A DNA stretch of 64,000 bases from Epiperipatus broadwayi (Eukaryota > Onychophora > Udeonychophora > Euonychophora > Peripatidae): contig JAQFVV010006430.1 of NCBI GenBank assembly GCA_028023455.1, positions 62,001-126,000 on the forward strand, given 5' to 3'. The stretch's first letter is position 1, and each line of letters opens with the position of its first letter. Under the pieces are notes generated by a model that saw only the letters and a list, made by a program, of their open reading frames with translations, was not told the DNA's origin and searched no databases. The translations under genes and the position numbers were made by a program. Of the stretch, positions 23,946 through 34,870 are shown piece by piece.

Positions 23946-26224
23946 TCATATCAACATATATATAATACATATGCACTGTAGATAACTACAACCATTTAAA
24001 TGATGTAACTATCTACTGGTCATTAGCAAAATGTACCAGCTGATGTGATCTTCAATCTCATAATTATAATTCATTTTAAGAAATGTTTTTAGTATAGTTT
24101 TATGAATTTGAAATAACTAATGCTTTCAAAAGTTGTTTTCCTTATTAAAGATAAATGGAATCTTGATTTGAGTTGTGGGACATTAATGTAGTATATGTTT
24201 TTGTTGCTTTATGTTGTTTTAACACTTCAAAAACATGACTTACCTGTGAAATAATTTAATGTATATATTGTAACCTTTTTATTTTACAACATCATTATAT
24301 GGTTGTAGTTAATGGTCAATTTTAATAAAAATCTTAAATTTTATATAATGATTAGTAAAAACCTATTATTTAAGTTATAGAAGAAGTTAAAAGATACTGA
24401 TTCTTTTGTATTAAACTTGAATTAATTTTCTTTAAATAAATATAATCTATCTAAATTATAAATTTGAAATATAAATTATGCTATTTATTTTAAAATAAAA
24501 AGTAAATAATAGTTAAAATCATGTAAAGTATTTTAAATCAATAGTTCTAATGATTAAAGTTATTATTTTTATAATTGTTAATCATCAAATTAAAAATTGT
24601 TATTTATTGTTTTAAAATCATTTAATTAATGATAAGATAAATGAAAAGTGAGGTGTGTGTTAATAGGTGTGCACACACACATTCAATTAATAATAAATGA
24701 AATTTACTTCTTGGTTCTAAATTGAATTTATTAATTGTTTAAATCATAAATATTATATTTTAATTATATAAATTTCATAAGAGTTGCTAAAATCAATAAT
24801 TATAATAATAATAATGTGAATTATAAACATTAAGTATCAAAATTTGATTTGAAATGAACAGTAAAGTATTATTAAAAGATAAATTTAAACATTGCATTAT
24901 TAAAAATAAAAACATATTGATTTCATAATATTAATTATAAGTCATTTTAAAAGTGTAGACAAAATAATATTCATTTCTTGCCAGATGTCTGAAAATAATT
25001 AACCAATCACATATTGTGAAAATTTTTCAATAAATACGAAGATAAGCAGGTGATGGAGAGAGAAATCAAAAAAAAATTTGATGAATAAATTATTTTGTTT
25101 TAAAAATTTTATGTATAAATTTATTGAAATATTAATGTTTTAACTTTAAAAGTGATAATTATAATTATAAAAAGCATGGAGTATTTTAAGAAGTTTATTT
25201 ATTAAGGTCATTATGGAATAAGAAGCAAATTATCTTCTTTGGTATGCTATACATGATCTGATTATAAACTTGTGATAATGGAAAGAAAACTTCATTCAAG
25301 TTAATAAAAATGTACTTTAATAAGAAATCTTGCAAATTAACAAACTGTTTTATCTATATAAAATTCAAAGGAGATGTAAGGAATTTATTTTTTATTAATT
25401 TTCATATGCATAAAGATATAAACATTTTCTATTAAATATTATCTTTAGTAATGATAGAAATAATTACTTCTATTTATTAAGACTATTGGCATTTCTGGAT
25501 ATAAATTTATTAGGATGATAATGACCCTAGAGAAGAAAGATATAATGCAGTCTAAATTTTATTAAAAGTTTATAGCTACTAACTGTAATATTGTATAAAT
25601 ATTGGTAATTATAAACATGTTAAATATGAATTACTTGAAGGAGAACTCTAGAACTTTATAATTCTACCAGTAAATATTTTTAAAGTTGGAGGGAACAAAT
25701 AAAACTTTATAAAGATATAATAAATGTTTTTATTAAATAATAAAATATATATTTATTAAATGTGAAAGAATTTTATCAATGACATAACAAACTATGAACT
25801 TTTGATACAAAAACTTATTATTGATAAATAACTTTTACTTGGATTTTTTATTCATGTTTCCATTTATGCTGCAAATAACAGTGACAAGTGTAAAGGGAAG
25901 AGAAGGGGAGGTATGAAAGCTCTCTTTTTTAAGCAACAATTGGTTGTGGTCATTATAGTAACTCTGGAAATGTAATTTTTTTTAATTCAAAGAGTTGAAG
26001 AAAACTTTTTGTTTATCTTATTTTAGTTATACCCTATATAATACATATATTGATACAGGTATATTATAAGCCTGTATTTCAGTTAGAGATGTTCACCCAT
26101 CCCTAGTATTTGTATTAAATGGATTATGTCATGTACATGATGAGTCAGATTGACTTTAGGTCAATATGAGTGTGACAAGAATCTTGGCCTCAGAGTGGCC
26201 TTTGAGTGTTCCATCATCAGGTTT
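23946..26224. other. AT-rich intron DNA
   Basis: Nothing recognised apart from a short (GT)n/(CA)n patch near 24660. Confidence 0.55.
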
Positions 26225-26515
26225 TCAATTGAATGGATGGTTGAAGAGTTGGAGTGTGGAGTGGATTGAAGCCTATCCATTAAAGTATGAAGATTGGCTA
26301 TCTTAATATATATCTGAGCACTTAGTGCATATATGTGTAGAGATGATAATCTGGACCAACTGATGATTCCTGTTTTAGCATGAAATATGTATATTGCTGA
26401 TTATTTATTTTTTTGACATATATATGTATAAGTGTAACAGTGTTATGAGATAGAGTGGTGGGTCATATGAAAGTCTGTGTTCATATACCCTATATATTAT
26501 TTTAGTTGTATGGAT
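26225..26515 (+). repeat. Family 2 repeat, single copy
   Basis: Starts GGATGGTTGAAGAGTTGGAG and ends TCATATACCCTATATATTA. Shares its whole length with the copy at 33293. Carries the fold AATC-TGG-ACCAA-CTGATGA (26360-26366) then GAAA at 26382-26385. Stem II (TCCT/AGCA) and stem I (TTGCT) each have a mutation here. Confidence 0.8.
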
Positions 26516-26986
26516 TAATATTAAGATAGCATTAAGTATTTATAATTATTTGTTTCATATGTTTTTTTTTTTTAGATTTAAGTATTTTAGAATTTCTTGC
26601 ATAAAAAAAAAGCAAAGAAAAATCAATTTTTTTCTTTGTTCTTGACTATAATTCTATAATGTAAAAAAAGTATATTTACAAAAGAGTCATCAATAATAAT
26701 CATAAAATATTGTGATTAAGGTAATTTTATTTTTATAAAATATAAGATATTGGTATTGAATTTTTAAGAAAGGAATCAGGTAAAATAAATGTGGGTGATA
26801 TTTATAATATGTGAATTTACATGAAAGTATATGAGAAAGGATTGAATATATTTATTATATTATTAATATGAGTTTGTAAGCATATTTGTGATTGATCTCT
26901 TTATAAGTTAAAAATAACTGACTTATTAGATTTATGATAAATTATATCATAAACTATTTGTTTGTTTTTTAATCTTGATATGTAGA
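26516..26986. other. AT-rich intron DNA
   Basis: Nothing recognised. Confidence 0.55.
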
Positions 26987-27075
26987 AGCTAAAGATCAGA
27001 GAAGATGGATTGAATTTGGAGAGACCTTCATTCTGCAGTGGATTGATAATAGTTGCTGATGATGATGATGTTCAA
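26987..27075 (+). mobile_element. RTE LINE, severely 5'-truncated 3' end
   Basis: AGAAGCTAAAGATCAGAGAA encodes the end of the RTE polyprotein (EAKDQRRW-like) and is followed by CTTCATTCTGCAGTGGATTG and a (GAT)n tail. RTE elements characteristically end in a short tandem repeat rather than poly(A). The same 3' end occurs at 30440 and 45075 on the minus strand. Confidence 0.8.
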
Positions 27076-27429
27076 AAGTATTAAAGTGATGAGGATGAGT
27101 TCAGATGTTATTTAAAAATGACAAATAATATTTTACACGATGTTAAATATTTTATATGGAGTGTTAGATGTAAATAGTAGTACAGGAAAGTACATTTATT
27201 GGAAATCCTATAGCATTAGGGATGTGTTATTTAAGATCAAATATATATAAAAAAAAGAACTTTTACAATGAAAAGAAAAAATATCAAACACTTTTTAAAA
27301 AGATCTGGATTTGTATTTCAATTTAAAAAGATTGTTAAAGTAAATGTCAAGGTTTTTTTAAAAAAAAAAAAAAAATCAAATATTAAATGAAATTCAAATA
27401 ATTATGAAAAAAATTCCACCAATAAATAG

Positions 27430-27830
27430 TTAATAATAAAATATAAAAATATTTTATAATAAATATTTTTATTTATTGTGTCAATACTAAAAAGTTAAAA
27501 ATAAATAGGAATATTTTTTTTTACAATAAATGCTTCTATTTCCAGTGCACTAAAAGTAAAAAAAATAATTGCTTCTTTAATCACAATAAGGGGTTTTTAT
27601 ATTTAAATTGGAATAAAAATGGGAGGGGGTGGGCAGAAATTAATTAAGTGAATGCTTATTTTTTATGACTTAATTAATTTCTGTACTCCCTTTTTTATTT
27701 AAGTTAAATATAAAAATGCCAATTGTGATTGAAGAAACAATTATTTTCTTTGCTTTTTAGTGCAGAGTGAATAAAAACATTTACTATAAAAAATATTTCT
27801 ATTTATTTTGCTAATTATTTTTATTATCAT
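27430..27830. repeat. Long inverted repeat (about 160-bp arms)
   Basis: TAGTGCAC-type ends: TTCCAGTGCACTAAAAG ... AATCACAATAAGGGGTTTTT ... GCAGAAATTAATTAAG on the left is inverted on the right as CTTAATTAATTTCTGTACTC ... TGCCAATTGTGATTGAAG ... TTTTTAGTGCAGAG. The loop is only about 20 bases. It is non-coding and a candidate foldback or MITE. Confidence 0.8.
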
Positions 27831-27933
27831 CTTAAGGAGACTACTGCACAAATGTTTTTAATTTATTGGTGTATATATATACACAAATTAAATGTCTGTT
27901 AATTAAAAAACTATTGTAATAAAAATAAGAAGA

Positions 27934-28440
27934 TTGATCAATTTTATAAAAAAATCAACACCTAACAGCACAAGTAAATATAAACTTCAAATCCCCCTTC
28001 CTTCCATCCCCAGAGTAGCTAAACAGCTCATTAAAACTTTATCTAACAAATTTAAAGTTGGTTTTCGCACACACCCCAAGTCAAACATACAAATCAATAA
28101 TGTGAAAGGCAAGATTGACTCAACCCAGATGCCTCAGGTTGTATATAGAATTTCATGCCCTCAGGCCAGATGCAGTGCCACATTATGGGGAAACTAGATC
28201 CACTCAGCATATGTATGCATACAGAGAGCACAAAAGAACAATGACAACATTTCAATATTCCTCAAACACCAGAAGCAGGCCAGTCATAGGTTTGAGCCCT
28301 CCAACCCCAAAATTGTGTGCACTGAAACTAACAACTGCAAATGGAAGATACAAGAAGTGTATTTTATCATCAATGACAATAATACAATTAATAGATGTGA
28401 CACAAGCTTCGCTATCTCCAAAAAAATTGACAAGCTGATT
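27934..28440 (+). pseudogene. Penelope-like element: RT end and GIY-YIG endonuclease remnant
   Basis: The frame opens with a basic segment (AKQLIKTLSNKFKVGFRTHP) and reaches QVVYRISCPQARC. After a one-base frame change it continues YGETRSTQHMYAYREHK. This is the family pattern 'VY.I.C..C...Y.G(E/Q)T.R....R..EH' of the GIY-YIG domain that follows the reverse transcriptase in Penelope-like retroelements. It is frameshifted and truncated at both ends, hence dead. A family 3 terminus lies about 300 bp downstream. Confidence 0.75.
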
Positions 28441-28613
28441 AATTTACATATACATTTGCATATATTACCATTTAATAATATCACATCAACTATTACTATT
28501 TTGGCTTTGATTATGAGGGAAAACACCTCAAAATTGCTCACTCATTTGATTGTCTGCTATTAACAGCTTCTTCTACCCATGTTTTAAAGTGCTTGTATAT
28601 ACTAATAAATATA

Positions 28614-28725
28614 AAGGTAATTAACTATTGTATACAGTTTTTTCAATGGTAGTTGAGGAGAGTTAGGGAATTAAATGAAAGTATTTCTGTGGATTGAAAA
28701 GACTGTATATAATAGTTAATTACCA
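28614..28725. repeat. Inverted repeat
   Basis: GGTAATTAACTATTGTATAC faces its complement GTATATAATAGTTAATTACC, with about 65 bases between. Sits between the Penelope-like coding remnant and the family 3 end. Confidence 0.75.
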
Positions 28726-28754
28726 TTATATATATATATATATTACATATTTTT

Positions 28755-28900
28755 TATAACTCTGTGGATGACTTGTGTTACCAAGTCGAAACATCAGTAT
28801 ATTAATATTAAAAGTTTTTAACATGGATGAACCCGCAAAATATGTATTTTATATATATTTAACCCATGCAAATCTTTGTTTTAATATATATATATATATA
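28755..28900 (+). repeat. Family 3 (Penelope-like terminus)
   Basis: CTCTGTGGATGACTTGTGTT, then ACCAAGTCGAAACATCAG, then AACATGGATGAACCCGCAAA and TTTAACCCATGCAAATC. A CTTG/CAAG hairpin followed by CGAAAC looks like half of a hammerhead core, with the CTGATGA side altered. It lies in the right place to be the 3' terminus of the Penelope-like remnant upstream. Confidence 0.65.
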
Positions 28901-28903
28901 TAT

Positions 28904-28950
28904 ATATAAAACAAAGATTTATATATATCTATATATATATATCTATATAA

Positions 28951-28986
<36 letters not shown>

Positions 28987-28997
28987 TTATATAGATG
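28904..28997. repeat. TA-rich perfect inverted repeat
   Basis: ATCTATATAATCTGATATAT faces its complement around a (TA)n centre. It may be simple-repeat expansion. Confidence 0.8.
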
Positions 28998-29336
28998 GGG
29001 AAATATTTCATAATGGAAATTCTATTTTTAAATGAAATTAAAATCTACAACCATGATGTTTCAAAGATGTCTTTTGATTAGAAATAGTTTATAACATTGC
29101 TCTGGAATGTTCATTATTTCTCTACTTTTATAATCCGTTAAAATATTATATTTTATCATACATACACATATAAATATATATGTATGTGTGTGTATGTAAG
29201 AGAGTTATAACATTGTTTTATTGTTGATTTTTCAGATGGCACAACAGGTTTGGTTGGTAGTTTCTCTTTGAAACATCATGGCTAAAGAATTTAATTTCAT
29301 TTAAAAACAGAGCTCCCATTTCGAAAATATTTCTCC

Positions 29337-29338
<2 letters not shown>
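28998..29338. repeat. Foldback element, about 340 bp
   Basis: GGGGAAATATTTCATAATGG ... AATGAAATTAAAATCTACAA ... CCATGATGTTTCAAAGA on the left is inverted on the right as TTTGAAACATCATGGC ... TTTAATTTCATTTAAAAACA ... CGAAAATATTTCTCC. The centre has a (TA)n/(TG)n patch. No ORF. Confidence 0.75.
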
Positions 29339-29382
<44 letters not shown>

Positions 29383-29385
29383 CTG
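29339..29385. repeat. (TA)n-(TG)n microsatellite
   Basis: TA followed by TG dinucleotides, flanking the foldback element just before the protease Ser exon. Confidence 0.9.
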
Positions 29386-29437
29386 TCAATTAAATATTTA
29401 AAACATAATACAACAATTGATTGCTAAATTTTTTTTA

Positions 29438-30439
<1,002 letters not shown>

Positions 30440-31268
30440 TACATACACACACACATCATCATCATCATCATCAACCATTATCAATCCACTGCAGGATGAA
30501 GGTCTCTCCAAGTTTAATCCATCTTCTCTGATCTTTAGCTTCTCTTTTCCACAGCACCCCTGCACATTTTCTTATTTCATCCATCCATCTCACATGTGGT
30601 CTCTTTCTGGGTCTTTTACAATCTCTTGGAATCCAGTTTAAAATTTCAATTGTCCATCTATTATCATTTCTTTTAGCAATATGTCCAGCCCAACTCCATT
30701 TCAATCTTTTAATTTTTTCAATAAGGTCAGTAACACCTGTTTGTTGTCTTACCCATACATTGCGTTTTCGATCTCTTCTTGTTACTCCCAACATACATCT
30801 CTCCATACTCCTTTGAGTGGTCTAAAGTCTCTGTATTGCTCTTCTATTAAGTGTCCAAGTCTCAGATCCATAAGTAAGAACTGGTAAAACACATTTGTTA
30901 AAAACCATTCTTTTCAAACACATAGGCATATTTCCTTTTAGTATCAAGTTATTTCTACCAAAAGCACTCCAACCAAGTTTAATTCTATGATTAATTTCCT
31001 ACATTATGTTTCCATCTGTATTAATAATCTGACCTAGGTATTTGTAACTGTTAACTTCTTCTAATTCTTCATAATCAATCTTTATTTTCATATTTTGAGC
31101 AAATCGATTAAACATTACTTTAGTCTTTTTAACATTTATCTTTAGTCCTACTTTTCTACTTTCATCTGCTAACTCCTGCAACATTTCCTGCAGCTCTGAA
31201 GCATTATTTGCAAAAACAACTACATCATCTGCAAAATCTAAATGACTTAAATACTCTCCATTTACTTT

Positions 31269-31270
<2 letters not shown>
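30440..31270 (-). pseudogene. RTE-type LINE, 3' part of reverse transcriptase and C-terminus
   Basis: Minus-strand coding begins inside the reverse transcriptase with GEYLSHLDFADDVVVFAN (the catalytic F-A-D-D box). It continues through KINVKKTKVMFN and SYKYLGQIINTDGNIM, meets a TAG, and goes on in the same region with ERCMLGVTRRDR, RLKWSWAGHIAKR and VRWMDEIRKCAG. These are the thumb and C-terminal motifs of RTE elements. It ends in ATCC-type (GAT)n. The 5' side is cut at a (CA)n/(TA)n microsatellite, so two-thirds of the element is missing. At least two in-frame stops disable it. Confidence 0.9.
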
Positions 31271-31304
<34 letters not shown>

Positions 31305-31888
31305 AATTACCCCAAATCCAAAATTCAATCAGACCAGCAAAAATAATATTAAAACACAACCAAAAGTTTCACTGCTACAAGCAGACTTCTCAAGTATAAA
31401 GAACTACAAAAACTACACAATATATATAATATTAAACATTACCCACAAATCCATTTACTTCCCATTCACCCTTAATATTAAAAGAACTCTAAAATAAGTT
31501 AATTGCTTCAGAATAATAAATTTTCAATAATAAAGACTCTTTAATTCTTTTTTTGATTTCATTTCTATCAAAGAAGACAACCTTAGCTTTATCAAACTTA
31601 ATAGTGTGGCCTGTATCTTTTTCATGGACATACAAAGCAGAACTAAGATATCTATTTTTAACTCTACTTTTATGTATCTTTATTCTTTCATTTAAACTCA
31701 AACTACTCTGACCTATGTAAACTTTCTTATATAAAAAAACAAGGGATAAAATATACTTCACCTAGAATAGTCTTCCTATCAAAAATTTCTTTTGTATTAT
31801 TTAATAAATTATTCAATATAATACCCCTTTTCCAAGTAATTTTCTTATTTCCAAACAATTTACTATTTCTACATACAATTTAAATTGT
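31305..31888 (-). pseudogene. Penelope-like GIY-YIG fragment, left half of a palindrome
   Basis: On the minus strand the reading frame gives YKKVYIGQSSLSLNERIKIH, ALYVHEKDTGHTIKF, VVFFDRNEIKKRIKESLLL and KIYYSEAINLF. VYIGQ is the second half of the GIY-YIG signature and the later residues match the endonuclease domain of Penelope-like elements. There is a frame change just before the KKVYIG block. No reverse transcriptase remains. The whole unit is repeated in inverted order immediately to the right. Confidence 0.85.
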
Positions 31889-32485
31889 CTTCTTATAAAA
31901 TTGTATGTAGGAATAGTAAATTGTTTGGAAATAAGAAAATTGCTTGGAAAAGGGGTATTATATTGAATAATTTATTAAATAATACAAAGGAAATTTTTGA
32001 TAGGAGGACTATTCTAGGTGAAGTATATTTTACCACTTGCTTTTTTTTTTTTTGTAAGAAGGTCTACATAGGTCAGAGTAGTTGAGTTTAAATGAAAGGA
32101 TAAAGGTTCATACAAGTAGAGTTAAAAATAGATATCTTAGTTCTGCTTTGTATGTCCATGAAAAAGATAAAGGCTACACTATTAATTTTTATGAAGCTAA
32201 GGTTGTCTTTTTTGAGAGAAATGAAATCAAAAGAAGAATTAAAGAATCTTTATTATTGAAAATTTATTATTCTGAAGCAATTAACTTATTTAAGAGTTCT
32301 TTTAATATTAAGGATGGATGGGAAGTGAATGGATTTGTGGGTGATGTTTAATATTATATATATTGTGTAGTTTTTGTAGTTCTTTACACTTGAGAAGTCT
32401 GCTTGTAGCAGTGAAACCTTTGGTTGTGTTTTAATATTATTTTTTCCTGGTCTGGTTGAATTTTGGATTTGGGATAATTTTAATT
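31889..32485 (+). pseudogene. Penelope-like GIY-YIG fragment, right half of a palindrome
   Basis: Plus-strand mirror image of 31305-31888, differing by scattered substitutions. It has KKVYIGQSS, then a stop where the left copy has Leu (TTG to TAG), and then SLNERIKVH, ALYVHEKDKGYTINF and KESLLLKIYYSEAINLF. A T-run expansion at 32041 (TTTTTTTTTTTTTT) disturbs the frame relative to the other arm. It ends near GGATTTGGGATAATTTTAAT, the mirror of the left boundary. Confidence 0.85.
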
Positions 32486-32866
32486 ATATATTGACTAGTT
32501 TAGCTTTATGCTTGTAATGTTTATATATATATATGTACACATATATATATATTCTGCCCTTATAGTTAATGTAGATAGGTAGAGATTGATATGTAGCTAT
32601 TTTATAAAAAAAATTAAATTTATGTTATTCTCTAATATATAATAGTGACTATATAGGCAGTAGAAGATTATTGTTATTATTTTGCCACCACAAAACAATA
32701 GAATGTTGTTGTTTGTTAAATCAAATAGTATACCATCATTATTACTGTAAGATTTTATTTCAATTTTAAAGTAGATGGAATGAAAACTATCTTATTTTTT
32801 ATTTACTCCTAATAATTATTTTTTAAATATTTTAATGTTAAATAATCTAGCACATGTGCGTGTGCG
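32486..32866. other. AT-rich intron DNA
   Basis: TA microsatellites near 32523-32550; nothing else recognised. Confidence 0.5.
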
Positions 32867-32867
32867 G

Positions 32868-33014
32868 CGCACCTGTTCCCAAAAGCTATAAAGTGTTATT
32901 ATAAAAAAGATAAATAAAAAGAAACGAGCTGAGCGCTTTCAAAGGATCTTGCCTTCATAATCATAGCTTGCTATTTTATAATAACACTTCACAGCTTTTG
33001 GGAACAGGTGCTAG
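32868..33014 (-). repeat. Foldback element with degraded hammerhead-like core
   Basis: CACCTGTTCCCAAAAGCT ... AAGTGTTATTATAAAA is inverted as TTTTATAATAACACTT ... AGCTTTTGGGAACAGGTG. Inside, the minus strand reads TTATGAAGGCAAGATCCTTT, then GAAAGCGCTC. This gives stem II AAGG/CCTT, GAAA, stem III AGC/GCT and a CTC cleavage triplet. The core half reads ATTATGA instead of CTGATGA. Confidence 0.65.
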
Positions 33015-33292
33015 AATATATATATATATTTCCCCAAATTAAAAAAAATATTTGACTTAATGTTAAATAATGTTAATTTTTTATATTACAGTTTGTAAAT
33101 ATTTTTTTAATTTTTATAATCTTATTGTATAATAAAATTGTTAATGTTTTTTAAAATTACTTTATTGTTTAGAATTTAATTTGAGTAAGGGTCATTCTCT
33201 GATTCTTCATTCCACATGCATGATCCATAAGAAATTAATGATTATAAACACCTGTTTTCACATGATTTGCATTCCATCATCATATTTTCAAT
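33015..33292. other. AT-rich intron DNA
   Basis: Nothing recognised. Confidence 0.5.
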
Positions 33293-33578
33293 AGGATGGA
33301 CGGTTGAAGAGTTGGAGTGTGGAGTAGATTGAAGCCTGTCCATTAAAGTATGAGGTTTGGCTATCTTAATATATATCTGAGCACTTATAGCATATATATG
33401 TTGAGATGGTAATCTGGACCAACTGATGATTGCTGGTTTAGCATGAAATATGTATATTGGTGATTATTTATCTTTTCAGCATATATGTGTTCAAGTGTAT
33501 CAGTGTTATGAGATAGTGTGGAGAGTGATGGGTCGTGCGAAAGTCTGTGCTCATATACCCTATATATTATTACACTTG
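33293..33578 (+). repeat. Family 2 repeat, best-preserved copy
   Basis: Starts GGATGGACGGTTGAAGAGTT, passes AAGCCTGTCCATTAAAGTAT, then the complete hammerhead-like fold at 33411-33465. It ends with GTATCAGTGTTATGAGATAG and a GTGCTCATATACCCTATATA end that corresponds to the B-box-like GTTCAAATCCCC of the other copies. No TSD was resolved. Confidence 0.85.
33411..33465 (+). ncRNA. Hammerhead ribozyme, type I, family 2 (complete by eye)
   Basis: Stem I has an inner ACCAA/TTGGT helix and an outer AATC/GATT helix, separated by a 3-base TGG bulge. Then come the CTGATGA core (33423-33429), stem II TGCT-GGTTT-AGCA and GAAA (33445-33448). Stem III is ATA/TAT with a 2-base loop, and the cleavage site falls after the ATA triplet (33456). 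Every conserved catalytic base is present. The very short stem III is the arrangement known from Penelope-like and retrozyme ribozymes, which tend to act as dimers. Activity is inferred, not shown. Confidence 0.65.
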
Positions 33579-34061
33579 ATTGAATAATAAACATACGTTA
33601 TTATAATTATTATGATTATGAAAGATATAATCATTGGTAATTATTTTAAAATGATCGAACATCTATTTAAGATATTTAACATTGCCACTATATTATAAAA
33701 TATATTATATTTTAAGAATATCACACGAATAAACCAAAGATTGTAGAATGTTTTCTCAGAATCTTATTATTTTATTTATGTTTTAATTGTTAAACATTAA
33801 TATTTAAATGGATTTAATGTTAAGAGTCATTAAGGTAGCTTAGTTGCTTATTGTTGTTATTTTGTGTAAGAGTAGTTAGATATTATGTAAAATTTCTCAC
33901 CCTATTTAGCTACAGGGTCTTAATTAATTATTTTTTTTTAATTATTATTAGTTTAAAAAGGAACCTGAGATCATTTTTAAAAGAATTGTAAAATTTATAT
34001 TAGAAGATGATGAGTAAGAATTATAAGTTGATGTTAAATTTTTAATCAGTTTTTATTAAAA
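33579..34061. other. AT-rich intron DNA
   Basis: Nothing recognised. Confidence 0.55.
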
Positions 34062-34470
34062 AAGAAGTAATTAATTTATTGCTATTTCTGTAATAAATTT
34101 ATAAATCTTATGTTAGGATTATTATATAAATATCACATGATCACTATTTCTTATGCTTGCCCTTAACTGTTATTAAAGCAGGTAAAACTCTCTATACATA
34201 TTGCCACTCAGTGCAAGCCAGAGATCCTAAGATATAGGTGCAGTGCTCTCAGATCCAAGGCTCCTCACAGACGAAGGCCACAAGCCAGAAGCTAGTCTGG
34301 GGATATTGGATGAGTAGGCACTAGATGAGGATTTTATGCACAAGCCTTCTGGCATCCATTGATTACTCTAGCTTGCTGTGTGTGGCAATACGTATAGTGA
34401 GTTTTGCCTGTTTTAACAACAGTTATACACAAGCATAAGAGGTGATGGTCATGTGATGTTTATTGGATTA
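34062..34470 (+). repeat. Family 1 repeat with flank, first unit of a tandem duplication
   Basis: AAGAAGTAATTAATTTATTG ... GTTAGGATTATTATATAA is host flank, followed by ATATCACATGATCACTATTT and a family 1 element ending in GTCATGTGATGTTTATTGGA. The hammerhead-like region at 34262-34303 has core CAGACGA and GAAG and is therefore damaged. The left arm is shortened by about 40 bases compared with other copies. Confidence 0.88.
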
Positions 34471-34870
34471 AAAGAGAAGTAATTAATTTATTGCTATTTC
34501 TGTAATAAATTTATAAATCTTATGTTAGGATTATTATATAAACATCACATGATCACTATTTCTTATGCTTGCTCTTAACTGTTATTAAAGCAGGCAAAAC
34601 TCTCCATACAGTGGTGCCACCCAGTGCAAACCAGAGTAATCAGTAGATGACAAATGGCTTATGTATAAAATTCCTATCTAAGATCTATGTGTAGTGCTCT
34701 CAGATCAAAGGCTCCTCACTGATGAAAGCTGCAAGCTAGAAACTAGTATGGGGATATTGGATGAGTAGGCACTAGATGGGATTTTATGCTTAAACCTTCT
34801 GGCATCTATTGATTACTCTGGCTTGCACTGAGTGGCAATATGTATAGAGAGTTTTGCCTGTTTTAAGATT
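34471..34870 (+). repeat. Family 1 repeat with flank, second unit of a tandem duplication
   Basis: The 50-base flank and the start of the element repeat those of the first unit with a 412-base offset (GCTATTTCTG at 34081 and 34493). This unit has an intact CTGATGA at 34719. It ends in GAGAGTTTTGCCTGTTTTAA followed by GATTATTATAT, which matches the GATTATTATATA before the element and may be a target-site duplication. Confidence 0.88.
34713..34754 (+). ncRNA. Hammerhead ribozyme-like fold, family 1
   Basis: TCCTCA/TGGGGA stem I, CTGATGA, stem II AGC-TGCAA-GCT, GAAA, stem III ACT/AGT and cleavage triplet GTA. All core bases are conserved. Confidence 0.55.

Noticed and set aside
31208-31399. Plus-strand 63-codon frame
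   Set aside because: Antisense of the RTE reverse transcriptase combined with a CA/TA microsatellite.
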